A DNA stretch of 32,964 bases from an uncultured Clostridia bacterium. GTDB taxonomy: Bacteria; Bacillota_I; Bacilli_A; RF39; UBA660. Positions within the stretch are counted from its first letter, which is position 1. Every line of letters begins with the position of its first letter. The translations under genes and the position numbers were made by a program. Below, one piece after another: positions 7,555-16,983 of the stretch. Where the stretch lies: NCBI GenBank assembly GCA_945871105.1, contig CAMBUO010000012.1, forward strand, positions 1 through 32,964, given 5' to 3'. Under the pieces are notes generated by a model. It was not told where the DNA came from and searched no databases. It saw only the letters and a list, made by a program, of their open reading frames with translations.

Positions 7555-8304
7555 ATGGAAATGAATGAGTATATTAATTTAACTTTAGAAAATATAGATG
7601 ATGAGCATATCTGTTGTGCAATAGGAGATAAAAAGCATCAAATTGGTGTTAATAATAAAAAAGAATGGATTAAAACTAAATTAAAAGATGGTCATGTTTT
7701 TCGAAAATTAAATGCAAGAGGAAAAACTTTTATAGAATATGAGCCAATAGAAACAGCATGGGTACCGATTAATGGACATAATTATGAATATATTTATTGT
7801 CTATGGGTAGCTGGTAGTTTTAAGGGAAAAGGTATTGGTAAGGAGTTACTGGAATACGCCATAAATGATTCCAAAGCAAAGGGTATGAGTGGTATTTGTA
7901 CTTTATCATCTCAAAAGAAAAAACCATTTTTAGCTGAAAAAAAGTTTTTTGAGCATTATGGATTTAAAGTTGTAGATACTATTGGAGAATATGAATTATT
8001 AGCATTATCATTTGATAATAATGAAACACCTAAGTTTAATGAAAATGCAAGAAAAATGCAAATTTCTAATAAAGAATTTACTATTTATTATAGTAATGCA
8101 TGCCCCTATGTAGAATATGAAATAAATGAATTAACGGAATATTCTAAGAAAAATAATCTAAAAATTAATTTTATTAAAATAGATACTTTAGAAAAAGCGA
8201 AAAATGTACCATGTGTATTTAATAATTGGGCAAATTTTTATCAAGGAAAATTTATTTCTAATACTATTTTAAATGCTAATTCTTTTGAAAAAATGATAAA
8301 ATAA
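7555..8304 (+). CDS. GNAT acetyltransferase with YoaP-like C-terminal domain
   Basis: GNAT motif VAGSFKGKGIGKELLEYAINDSKAKGMSGICTLSS; C-terminal FTIYYSNACPYVEYEINELTEYSKKNNLKINFIKIDTLEKAKNVPCVFNNWANFYQGKF. Confidence 0.8.
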   Translation: MEMNEYINLTLENIDDEHICCAIGDKKHQIGVNNKKEWIKTKLKDGHVFRKLNARGKTFIEYEPIETAWVPINGHNYEYIYCLWVAGSFKGKGIGKELLEYAINDSKAKGMSGICTLSSQKKKPFLAEKKFFEHYGFKVVDTIGEYELLALSFDNNETPKFNENARKMQISNKEFTIYYSNACPYVEYEINELTEYSKKNNLKINFIKIDTLEKAKNVPCVFNNWANFYQGKFISNTILNANSFEKMIK

Positions 8305-8319
8305 TGAAAGGAGGTAAAA

Positions 8320-8580
8320 ATGAAAAATAAGATATGTCAAAGTTGTGGTATGCCTATTGCTGATGATAAGCTATTAGGAACTAATAAAGATGGAAGTATT
8401 AATAAAGATTATTGTAAATATTGCTATCAAAATGGAGAATTTATTGATAAAGTTAGTATGAATGAATATATCGAAATGTGTTCTCAATATGGTTCTCAAG
8501 CTGGTATGACTAATGAAGAGATGAAAGATCATTGTGAAAAACTATTTCCTACTTTAAAAAGATGGAAAAAAATTAATTAG
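8320..8580 (+). CDS. zinc-ribbon domain protein
   Basis: KICQSCGMPIADDKLLGTNKDGSINKDYCKYCYQNGEF (CxxC...CxxC); strong AGGAGG SD. Confidence 0.8.
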   Translation: MKNKICQSCGMPIADDKLLGTNKDGSINKDYCKYCYQNGEFIDKVSMNEYIEMCSQYGSQAGMTNEEMKDHCEKLFPTLKRWKKIN

Positions 8581-8617
8581 TATTAAAAATTATAGTTGAA
8601 AATAAGAGGTGAAAAAG

Positions 8618-8833
8618 ATGAAAAAAGAAAATGTTTATAAATTTTTATATATAGTAGCAATTTTTTTAATTATAGGTTTTATTATCAGATTAGGTGTTGA
8701 TTATTTTAAATATTATGAGATTTATACATTACCATTTTATTACTATATAATTGAAAGATTTTTAGAATTTATAGTACCAAGTATTATAATATTTATTCTA
8801 GCTAGATTAATAAAGAAAAAATATGTTAAATAA
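8618..8833 (+). CDS. small membrane protein with two hydrophobic segments
   Basis: FLYIVAIFLIIGFIIRL and FIVPSIIIFILARL. Start revised from GTG 8609 to ATG 8618 (SD AGAGGTG). Confidence 0.6.
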   Translation: MKKENVYKFLYIVAIFLIIGFIIRLGVDYFKYYEIYTLPFYYYIIERFLEFIVPSIIIFILARLIKKKYVK

Positions 8834-8841
8834 GGTGTTAT

Positions 8842-9855
8842 ATGTTAATTCCAGAGTTTTTAAAACAAGGTGATTTAATTGGAGTACCTGCTCCTTCAGA
8901 TGGTAGTAATTATTTCGAAAAAGAAAAAAGATTTTTAAATGCAAAAAAAAGATTAGAAGATTTAGGTTATCAAGTTAAATTATCTGATAATATATTTAAT
9001 TCAGTAAGAGGAAGAAGTTCTTCGGATATTAAAAGAGCTACTGAAATTAATGATATGTTTCAAGATAAAAATATTAAGATAATGTTATGTGCTGCTGGTG
9101 GAGATTTTTTAATAGAAATATTACCATATATAGATTACAACTTAATAAAAAATAATCCTAAATGGTTAATTGGTTTTTCTGATCCGACAGGGTTACTATA
9201 TTCAATTACCACTAAATGTGATATAGCTACAATTTATGGAACTAATTTTGGTAATTTAGGATCAAAAGAACTAGATAAAAGTCAAGAAAATTTTTTAGAA
9301 ATTATTAAGGGTAATTTATTAACAGAACATAGTTATGATTTATACGAAGAAACGAGATTAGAAAGAATAACAGGTTTAGAAGGTTATAATTTAACTGAAA
9401 AAGTAATTTGGAAAACTTTAGATAATAAGGATGTTGTTGTAACAGGACGAATTATTGGCGGTTGCTTGGATGTAATATCTTCGATTGCTGGTACTAAATA
9501 TGATGGTATCAAAGAATTTAATTATAAATATAAAGATGATGGTCTTATTTGGTACTTTGATAACTGTGAACTATCTTTCGAGGAAACTATAAGAGTTTTA
9601 TTTAAATTACATGAACTTGATTATTTTAGATATGCTAAAGCTATTATCTTTGGTCGTTTTGGAAGTAATCAAACTTCTTATGATTATACTGTTAAAACTT
9701 GTTTAGAAGATAGTATTATCAATAAACTTAATATACCTATTATCTATGATGCTGATATTTCTCATAAAGGTCCATGTTTAAATATTATAAATGGAGTAAT
9801 AACAACTATTGAAGTAAAGAATAATAAAGGTCTTATTACCTTTAAATTAGATTAA
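8842..9855 (+). CDS. S66 family peptidase (LD-carboxypeptidase / MccF-like)
   Basis: PEFLKQGDLIGVPAPSDG...RATEINDMFQDKNIKIMLCAAGGDF...WLIGFSDPTGLL and IGGCLDVI...GLIWYFDNCE. Confidence 0.85.
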   Translation: MLIPEFLKQGDLIGVPAPSDGSNYFEKEKRFLNAKKRLEDLGYQVKLSDNIFNSVRGRSSSDIKRATEINDMFQDKNIKIMLCAAGGDFLIEILPYIDYNLIKNNPKWLIGFSDPTGLLYSITTKCDIATIYGTNFGNLGSKELDKSQENFLEIIKGNLLTEHSYDLYEETRLERITGLEGYNLTEKVIWKTLDNKDVVVTGRIIGGCLDVISSIAGTKYDGIKEFNYKYKDDGLIWYFDNCELSFEETIRVLFKLHELDYFRYAKAIIFGRFGSNQTSYDYTVKTCLEDSIINKLNIPIIYDADISHKGPCLNIINGVITTIEVKNNKGLITFKLD

Positions 9856-9904
9856 TTCAACTATAAGTTTAGTAATTCAACTAATTAATTATTTAAAAAA
9901 AATA

Positions 9905-9943
9905 AAAAAACATCTATAATCAATTTGAAAGTAGGTGTTTTTT
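9905..9943 (+). promoter_or_regulatory. hairpin occluding the SD of the cysteine desulfurase gene (terminator-like)
   Basis: AAAAAACATCT (9905-9915) pairs with AGGTGTTTTTT (9933-9943, one G-U). The right arm contains the SD AGGTG and ends immediately before ATG 9944. Confidence 0.55.
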
Positions 9944-11062
9944 ATGATTTATTTAGATTATGCTGCTAATACTCCTGTTGATAAAGAAGTATTAAATAAT
10001 TATATGGAAATAACGAATAAATATATTGCTAATCCTAATAGTAGTCATCCAATAGGATTAGAAGCTAAATTAGTAATTGATGAATCTTCTCGTTATATTG
10101 CTAATTATTTTAAGACATCTTTAGAAAGTGTTATTTATACAAGTGGATCAAGTGAATCTAATAATTTAGTAATAAAGGGGATAGCCGAATATAAAAAAGA
10201 TAAAGGCAAACATATTATTATTTCTTCAATTGAACATTCTAGTATTGTTGCTCCTTGTAATTATTTAGCTAATCAGGGATATGAAATAACAGTTTTACCC
10301 TTAACCAAAGAAGGAAAAGTTGACTTAGAAGTATTAAAAAAATCTTTAAAAGATGATACTATTTTAGTAAGTATTTGTACTGTTGATAGTGAATTAGGTA
10401 CTATTCAACCAATTAAAGAAATAAGTGATATAGTTTCTTTGTATCCTAATTGTTCTTTTCATACGGATGCTACGCAAGCAATTGGTAAAATAGATATGGA
10501 TTATACAGGATGTGATTTTATTACTTTTACTCCTCATAAATTCTATGGTTTAAATGGAATGGGTGTTCTAATTAATAGACATAATCAAAAATTAATTCCT
10601 TTAATTCATGGAGGAAGATCAACAACAATTTATCGAAGTGGTACTCCAGTTACTGCCAATGCAACCTCAACAGCTAAAGCTTTATATCTAGCAACTACTA
10701 ATTTACAAGAAAGATTTAACTATATTATGAATTTAAAAAAATATTTAATAAAAGAATTAGAAATGATGTCAGATATTCATATTAATAGTCCTGTTAATTC
10801 TATTCCAAATATTCTTAATTTAAGTTTTACAACTATTAATAATCAAGATTTTGTAAATAAACTAGTAGAAAAAGAAATTTATTTATCAATTACTAGTGCT
10901 TGTAGTTTAAAAAATATTCCTTCTAAATCAGTTTTAGCTATTACCGGTAGTAAAGAATTAGCTTCTAATTCCTTAAGAATTAGTCTAAGTCATTTAACTA
11001 CTAAAGATGAAATAGATAAATTTTTACAAGAATTTCAAAGAATATATAAGGAGTTATCATGA
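9944..11062 (+). CDS. cysteine desulfurase (NifS/IscS-like aminotransferase class V)
   Basis: MIYLDYAANTPVD...NPNSSHPIG...YTSGSSESNNLVIKG...HTDATQAIGKI...DFITFTPHKFYGLNGMGVL. Start revised from GTG 9935. Confidence 0.9.
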   Translation: MIYLDYAANTPVDKEVLNNYMEITNKYIANPNSSHPIGLEAKLVIDESSRYIANYFKTSLESVIYTSGSSESNNLVIKGIAEYKKDKGKHIIISSIEHSSIVAPCNYLANQGYEITVLPLTKEGKVDLEVLKKSLKDDTILVSICTVDSELGTIQPIKEISDIVSLYPNCSFHTDATQAIGKIDMDYTGCDFITFTPHKFYGLNGMGVLINRHNQKLIPLIHGGRSTTIYRSGTPVTANATSTAKALYLATTNLQERFNYIMNLKKYLIKELEMMSDIHINSPVNSIPNILNLSFTTINNQDFVNKLVEKEIYLSITSACSLKNIPSKSVLAITGSKELASNSLRISLSHLTTKDEIDKFLQEFQRIYKELS

Positions 11063-11319
11063 AAATAATTAAAATAAATGCTATGTGGTGTCCAGGTTGT
11101 TTAATAACTAAAAGTATCTGGCAAGAAATAGAAAAAGAATATCCTCATCATGAATATATCAACTTAGATTATGATTTAGATGAAGAAAAAATAGAAAAAT
11201 ATAAAATAGGAGATATTTTACCAGTTGTTATAATTGAAAATAATAATCAAGAAATTAAAAGAATAATTGGTGAAAAAAATAAAAAAGAAATATTAAAGGA
11301 GTTAGAAGATCTATTATGA
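11059..11319 (+). CDS. thioredoxin-like protein, cytoplasmic
   Basis: MKIIKINAMWCPGCLITKSIW (CxxC); ATGA overlaps with both neighbouring genes. Confidence 0.75.
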   Translation: MKIIKINAMWCPGCLITKSIWQEIEKEYPHHEYINLDYDLDEEKIEKYKIGDILPVVIIENNNQEIKRIIGEKNKKEILKELEDLL

Positions 11320-12524
11320 AATTTAAATTATTAAAATTTATTTGTTTTTTTCTCTTCTTTTTTTCTTTTAGTATTAGTACTAAGGCTTTATCAACTAGTT
11401 ATAAAGATATTGTTAAAGATATAGTTAATATAGAAGAAATAGAAATTAGTACTGATAAAATTAATATTTATTTATTTTATAGTGAAACTTGTCCACATTG
11501 TCATAAAGAATTAGTTTATTTTGAAACTTTAAAACAAAGTAATTATCAAGATAAAATCAATATTTATACTTTTGAAGTAAGTGATCAAATAAATAATGCT
11601 AATCTAAAAAAAGTTAAAGAATTATTTAAAGAAAATAGACCAGGTGTTCCTTATACTCTAATTGGGGAACAAGCAATTTTAGGTTTTGGAGACTCAACAA
11701 GTGATAGAATTCAAACGATTTTAAATAATTATTTAAAAGAAGATCCTAAAGAAGAAAGTATTAAAGAAGAAAATACTAATTATAAATTACCATTACTTGG
11801 TAAAATAGATGTAAAAAACTATAGTATTTTCTTAATAGCTTTAGTTCTTGGATTAATTGATGGTTTTAATCCTTGTGCTATGTGGATTTTATTACTTTTA
11901 ATTAATATGAGTTTAAATACGAAAAATCGTAAGAAAATGTTTTTAGTAGGTTTAACTTTTATTTTAACTAGTGGATTAGTTTACTTTTTATCAATGTTAG
12001 GAATAGGTTTTATTGTTGATTTAACAACTATTACTATTATTCGTGATTTAATTGCTATTGTTGCTATTATTTTAGGAATCTATAATTTAATAATTTATAT
12101 AAAAACAAGAAAAGAAACTGGTTGTCATGTGGTTAAAAAAGAAAAAAGAAAATTTATTATCGAAAAAATTAATAATATTTTAGAAAGTAAAAGTTTTTTA
12201 CTTGGTTTACTTGGAACTATTATTTTAGCTTTAAGTGTTAATTTAGTAGAACTGGCTTGTTCTTTAGGTTTTCCAACTATTTTCTTAGAAATATTAAGTT
12301 TGAATAATATTTTAGGTTTTCAAAAAATAATTTATTTATTAGTTTATATTATCTTTTATTTATTAGATGATTTAATTATATTTTTAATAGCTGTTTTTAC
12401 TTTAAAAACTAAAGGTATTAGTACTAAATATAATAAAATAGTAAATTTAGTTGGGGGTATTTTAATGATTATCATGGGAATTCTTTTAATATTTAAACCG
12501 GAATGGATTATGCTTAATTTTTAA
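11316..12524 (+). CDS. secreted thioredoxin domain fused to CcdA/DsbD-like membrane electron transporter
   Basis: Signal peptide; YSETCPHCHKELVYFETL; multi-TM domain with GFNPCAMWILLLLINMSL and NLVELACSLGFPTIF. Confidence 0.8.
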   Translation: MKFKLLKFICFFLFFFSFSISTKALSTSYKDIVKDIVNIEEIEISTDKINIYLFYSETCPHCHKELVYFETLKQSNYQDKINIYTFEVSDQINNANLKKVKELFKENRPGVPYTLIGEQAILGFGDSTSDRIQTILNNYLKEDPKEESIKEENTNYKLPLLGKIDVKNYSIFLIALVLGLIDGFNPCAMWILLLLINMSLNTKNRKKMFLVGLTFILTSGLVYFLSMLGIGFIVDLTTITIIRDLIAIVAIILGIYNLIIYIKTRKETGCHVVKKEKRKFIIEKINNILESKSFLLGLLGTIILALSVNLVELACSLGFPTIFLEILSLNNILGFQKIIYLLVYIIFYLLDDLIIFLIAVFTLKTKGISTKYNKIVNLVGGILMIIMGILLIFKPEWIMLNF

Positions 12525-12601
12525 CTGGTATTTGCCAAGTTTATGTGAAATTACTTGATTATTAAAAGGAATGTGTTATATAATGATACTGGGAGGTCAA
12601 T

Positions 12602-14041
12602 ATGAAAAAAAATAATACTTTAAAGGTACTATTGATTACAATTTTAGTAGCATGTTTATTAACATGGATATTACCAATAACTTATTATAATGGTGGATTA
12701 ATGACAGATAGTAGATATCCAACTGGATTATTTGATATTTTTAGTTATTTATCTTTAACCTTATATTATTTTGGTTCAACTGCTGTTTATGTTCTAGTTG
12801 TTGGTGCTTTCTATGCTATCTTTGAAAAAACTGGTGTTTTTCGCAAAGTATGTGATAGAATTGTAAAACTATTTAAAGGAAAGGAAAAAATATTCTTTAT
12901 ATCTGTAATTACACTTTTAGTAGCCATTGTTGCTTTCTGTGGTTTCTCTTATGAATTAATTTTCGTTTTACCTTTACTTGCATCTATTATCCTTTTAATG
13001 GGATATGATAAGTTAACAGTTGCTATGACTTTAATTGGTTCAGCTGCAATAGGTGTTATTGGTAACTTATATTCAAATGCTGTTGTTGGTACATATATAT
13101 CAAATATTAGTTTTGAATATAATGAATTAATTCTATATAAAGTAATTATCTTAGTTTTAGGAATAGCTTTATTAGTCTTTAATATATTCCGTCATATTAA
13201 AAAATATGAAGAACTTAGTAATAAAGATAAGAGTAGCTTAGAATCTGAAAGTAAAGAACTAATTGCTGAAAAAGTAGAAGTAAAGAATAAAAAAGGTAAA
13301 GTTAAAGCAAGTTGGCCAGCTATTGTTATTTTTGATTTAATTTTAATCTTAATGATAATTGGTGCTATTAATTTCTCTGGTGCTTTTGGAATTGATATCT
13401 TTGAAACTTTCCATCAAAGTGTCATGGATTTTAAAATTTTTGAATGGCCAATATTTGCTAAAATCTTAGGTTCATCTTTACAAAGTTCATCTTTAGGTAA
13501 TTGGACAAGTGTTGAGTTTACTTCTATTATGATTATAGCAACAATTGTTTTAGCTATTATTTATCGTATTAAGATAAACGACATTTTTACTGATTATAAA
13601 GATGGTGCTAAAAAATTAGCAATGCCAGCATTCTTAATTGTTCTTGCTTATATGAGTGTTGTTGTAACAACTAATCATCCATTCTTATTAACAATGTTAA
13701 AACCATTATTAACAATTACTGATGGATTCAATAGTGTTACTTTAGCTATTTCCATGTTTGTAACAAGTATCTTTAAAATGGAACCATATTATATTGCATC
13801 ATCTGTTTTACCATATGTTACTAGTATTATTGAAGATACAAGTGTTTATTCATTAATTGGATTTATATCTCAATCAATGCAAGGATTAAGTATGTTAATT
13901 GCTCCAACTAGTATTGTTTTACTAGGTGTAATTAGTTACTTAAAAATTGATTATACAAAATGGATAAAAACAATTTGGAAATTCTTTGGTGAATTATTAA
14001 TTGTCGCTTTTATTCTATTTACAATAATTTTATTAGTTTAA
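12602..14041 (+). CDS. YfcC/ArcD-like multi-pass transporter
   Basis: About a dozen hydrophobic segments; N-terminal LLTWILPITYYNGG and ISVITLLVAIVAFCGFSYELIFVLPLLASIILLMGYD typical of the family. Confidence 0.65.
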   Translation: MKKNNTLKVLLITILVACLLTWILPITYYNGGLMTDSRYPTGLFDIFSYLSLTLYYFGSTAVYVLVVGAFYAIFEKTGVFRKVCDRIVKLFKGKEKIFFISVITLLVAIVAFCGFSYELIFVLPLLASIILLMGYDKLTVAMTLIGSAAIGVIGNLYSNAVVGTYISNISFEYNELILYKVIILVLGIALLVFNIFRHIKKYEELSNKDKSSLESESKELIAEKVEVKNKKGKVKASWPAIVIFDLILILMIIGAINFSGAFGIDIFETFHQSVMDFKIFEWPIFAKILGSSLQSSSLGNWTSVEFTSIMIIATIVLAIIYRIKINDIFTDYKDGAKKLAMPAFLIVLAYMSVVVTTNHPFLLTMLKPLLTITDGFNSVTLAISMFVTSIFKMEPYYIASSVLPYVTSIIEDTSVYSLIGFISQSMQGLSMLIAPTSIVLLGVISYLKIDYTKWIKTIWKFFGELLIVAFILFTIILLV

Positions 14042-14066
14042 AAAAATCGTGAGCTCACGATTTTTT
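14041..14066. terminator. bidirectional terminator
   Basis: Perfect 26-bp palindrome AAAAAATCGTGAGCTCACGATTTTTT between convergent genes. Confidence 0.85.
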
Positions 14067-14265
14067 ATTTTTCTTTATATTCAGTAAACAGTAATCCAAT
14101 ATTAATTAATCCACAAATACCTACAATAGTGTAAATAATTCGACTTAAAACAGTAGCATCTCCAAAAATAGCAGCAACTAAATTAAAATCAAAAATACCA
14201 ATAAGCCCCCAATTAATTGCTCCAATTATTGTAAATACTAAGGCTATTTTTTGTAATGTTTGCAT
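14065..14265 (-). CDS. DUF378 family small membrane protein
   Basis: ALVFTIIGAINWGLIGIFDFNLVAAIFG...LSRIIYTIVGICGL; GGAGGAT SD on the minus strand. Confidence 0.85.
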   Translation of the reverse strand: MQTLQKIALVFTIIGAINWGLIGIFDFNLVAAIFGDATVLSRIIYTIVGICGLINIGLLFTEYKEK

Positions 14266-14374
14266 ATATTATCCTCCTATCATTACTAATATAGACTAAA
14301 AAAATATATTTATTCATGAATATTTATTTAATAGATAAATATAATTTATTGAAAAGAAAGAAAAGGGGTTTTAA

Positions 14375-15448
14375 ATGAAAAAAATATTTGTTTTGCTAAT
14401 GATATTAGGAATATTTTTCTTAACAGGATGTGGTAAAAATAATGAAGATTCAGCTTTTAAAGATTTAACTAATAAAATTAATAAATTAAATAGTTATACT
14501 TTAAATGGAACTTTAGAGATTAAAAATAATAATAATGTTAATACTTATAATGTAAAAGTTAATTTTATGAAAAATGATAAATTTAAAGTAACTCTAATTA
14601 ATACTTCTAATAATCATGAACAAGTAATATTAAGAAATGATGATGGAGTTTTTGTTTTAACACCTAGTTTAAATAAAAGCTTTAAATTCCAAAGTGATTG
14701 GCCATATAATAATTCACAGGTATATTTATTGAAATCAATTATTGATGATTTAAATAATGATAGTAATGTTGTAAAAACAATGGTTGATGATAAATATGTC
14801 TTTACAAGTAAAGTTAATTATCCTAACAATAGTGATTTAGAAAGACAAAAAGTGACAGTTAATCAAGATTTATTAATTGAAAAAATTGAGATATTAAATG
14901 ATAAAGATGAAGCTGAGATGACATTTACTATTTCTAGTATTGATTATGATCCTACTTTTGATGAATCTTATTTTGAAGTAAATAGTATTATTAATACCCA
15001 AACACCTAATCAAAATGATACTTCTAAAGATGAAAAAACTGAAGAAGGTAATCAAACAGGAGATACTAAGACCGATACTAGTCAAGATACTAAAACAGCT
15101 ACACTAGATGACATAGTTTATCCTTTATATTTACCATCAGGTACGGTTTTAGAACAACAAGAAAAAGTTACGAAAACTAATGGAGAAAGAGTTATTCTTA
15201 CCTTTACTGGTGAAAAAAGTTTTACTTTGGTTGAAGAAACGGCTTTAAAAGAAGATGAAATGACAATTATTCCAACTTATGGAGAACCATCATTTGTAAA
15301 TGATACTGTTGGTGCTATTACAGATAATTCCTTAAATTGGATAAGTAACGGAATAGAATATTATATAGTATCAGATGTAATGAGTAGTGCTGAACTTTTA
15401 AATGTAGCTAAATCAATTGATATAAAAGCTGTAGCTGCAACGAAATAA
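14375..15448 (+). CDS. lipoprotein, LolA/YdcC-like
   Basis: Lipobox FLTGC; repeated beta-strand pattern YTLNGTLEIKNNNN...VNFMKNDKFKVTLIN...VILRNDDGVFVLTPSLNKSFKFQSDWP. Confidence 0.65.
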   Translation: MKKIFVLLMILGIFFLTGCGKNNEDSAFKDLTNKINKLNSYTLNGTLEIKNNNNVNTYNVKVNFMKNDKFKVTLINTSNNHEQVILRNDDGVFVLTPSLNKSFKFQSDWPYNNSQVYLLKSIIDDLNNDSNVVKTMVDDKYVFTSKVNYPNNSDLERQKVTVNQDLLIEKIEILNDKDEAEMTFTISSIDYDPTFDESYFEVNSIINTQTPNQNDTSKDEKTEEGNQTGDTKTDTSQDTKTATLDDIVYPLYLPSGTVLEQQEKVTKTNGERVILTFTGEKSFTLVEETALKEDEMTIIPTYGEPSFVNDTVGAITDNSLNWISNGIEYYIVSDVMSSAELLNVAKSIDIKAVAATK

Positions 15449-15472
15449 TCAATGAAAATTGATTATTTTTTA
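15444..15472. terminator. intrinsic terminator with GAAA tetraloop
   Basis: AATAATCAAT GAAA ATTGATTATT then TTTT; lies between convergent genes. Confidence 0.75.
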
Positions 15473-15835
15473 ATAAACAATATCTCTTTCTCTTAAAATA
15501 TTGTTTTCTATTTCCATAATCTTATTAGGAATAAAATAAGAATTAGTATTATCTATAGATACTAAATGTTTACCAATATATAATTTTTTTAAATAAAACT
15601 TACTTAAATAAAAGTAACCTATTGATATTCCATTTACATATATAATTATTTTATAACCATAAAATCTTATCTTTTTCGTTATTAATAAATTATTAATTAA
15701 TTGATAAAACAAAGTAATATTACTTTTTTTAAAGTTAAAATCTTCTAACTTAATATTTAAAACTAATTCATTTTTATTTACTTTATAATTTGTTATCATA
15801 CTATTATCATGTTGGTTATTATTAATTTTATGCAT
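15470..15835 (-). CDS. hypothetical protein
   Basis: 121-aa ORF, convergent with the lipoprotein gene; no recognised domain. Confidence 0.45.
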   Translation of the reverse strand: MHKINNNQHDNSMITNYKVNKNELVLNIKLEDFNFKKSNITLFYQLINNLLITKKIRFYGYKIIIYVNGISIGYFYLSKFYLKKLYIGKHLVSIDNTNSYFIPNKIMEIENNILRERDIVY

Positions 15836-15932
15836 ATTTATTTTTAATATTAAATATTGGGTTTATAACAAGTATTTTAAATCTTTATTTATAATTGTAA
15901 TTAACGTTATTTAAATTTATTTTTAATTTAAT

Positions 15933-15968
15933 AACTAAAATGACTAGATAAATCTAGTCATTTTAGTT
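15933..15968 (-). terminator. perfect 17-bp stem-loop (terminator of the downstream minus-strand gene)
   Basis: AACTAAAATGACTAGAT aa ATCTAGTCATTTTAGTT. Confidence 0.6.
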
Positions 15969-15970
15969 GA

Positions 15971-16747
15971 TTATTTTTTTACACTATTTGAACTTAAATC
16001 ACTATATAAAATTGGATTACTTGATGTTCCAATTGAATAAGTACCATCAGTTAAATAAATAGAATATTCATAGTCACACGAATTATTATTTACCTTTGAA
16101 GTTACTTTAACATAGGAAGAATCAAAATCATATGTTCCTCCAAAGGGACTAGCACCTAATATATTTCCTTTATTAGATGATATTTCATTTAATGTAATTT
16201 TGGATGTACTATTATTAATTACACATGAAGGAGCATATTTTGCATTTCCATTTACTTCATCAATTTGTACAAGAGATTTTGCATATTCAATATATGATTT
16301 AGCAGAACTTACAAAAGCAGATGTTCTAGTATTATCTAAAACTGAGTTTACTGTTTTAAAAGATATTAAAAAGGTTGCTAAACGAAATAAGGCATAAATA
16401 ACTAACACAATTACTACAATAATAATTATTATTTTTACATTACTCTTTTGTTTCTTATTATCATTGCTAGATACAACATTATTATTGTTATTATTTAAAT
16501 TTTCTTGTGAATAATTATAAGAATTTTGTTGACTAACACTTTGATTAATTGGTGCTTGGGTATTAATATTTTCTTGCTTAATAACTTGCTGACTATTCAT
16601 TGTAAAATTTTGATTACCATTTGCCATTGAATTATATTGCCCATTCATATTAGTGGGATTTGTATTATTATTGTTTAGATTTGCATTTGGATTTAAACTA
16701 TTTCCAAATTGTATTGTTCTATTCTCATTTTCATTTTGATTATTCAT
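15971..16747 (-). CDS. single-pass membrane protein, Asn-rich cytosolic N-terminus and pilin-like extracytoplasmic domain
   Basis: N/Q-rich residues 1-100, TM IIIIIVVIVLVIYALFRLATFLISF, then SSAKSYIEYAKSLVQIDEVNG... Confidence 0.65.
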   Translation of the reverse strand: MNNQNENENRTIQFGNSLNPNANLNNNNTNPTNMNGQYNSMANGNQNFTMNSQQVIKQENINTQAPINQSVSQQNSYNYSQENLNNNNNNVVSSNDNKKQKSNVKIIIIIVVIVLVIYALFRLATFLISFKTVNSVLDNTRTSAFVSSAKSYIEYAKSLVQIDEVNGNAKYAPSCVINNSTSKITLNEISSNKGNILGASPFGGTYDFDSSYVKVTSKVNNNSCDYEYSIYLTDGTYSIGTSSNPILYSDLSSNSVKK

Positions 16748-16956
16748 TTTTCATTATTCCTTTCTACTTTATATATATATAATAGCATGATTTGGATTTA
16801 AATGCTATTATTTTTCTAATTGTTTTAACATTTTTTTGTCAATCAATGTTAGTATTTACAGCAAGATAAAGGATTAAATTTGGCTGTGAATAGCAACAAA
16901 ACAACATTTATTTTGAAATAATTTAAATAAAAATAGATACTTTTCGTTAGAAATTT

Positions 16957-16964
16957 GCTATAAT
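16957..16964 (+). promoter_or_regulatory. extended -10 promoter element
   Basis: TGCTATAAT immediately upstream of the stomatin-like gene; no convincing -35. Confidence 0.45.
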
Positions 16965-16983
16965 GATAATGAAAGGAGTACTT

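Noticed and set aside
14894-15085. Minus-strand ORF of 63 aa
   Set aside because: Antisense shadow of the lipoprotein gene.
16200-16397. Plus-strand ORF of 65 aa
   Set aside because: Antisense to the Asn-rich membrane protein; no SD.
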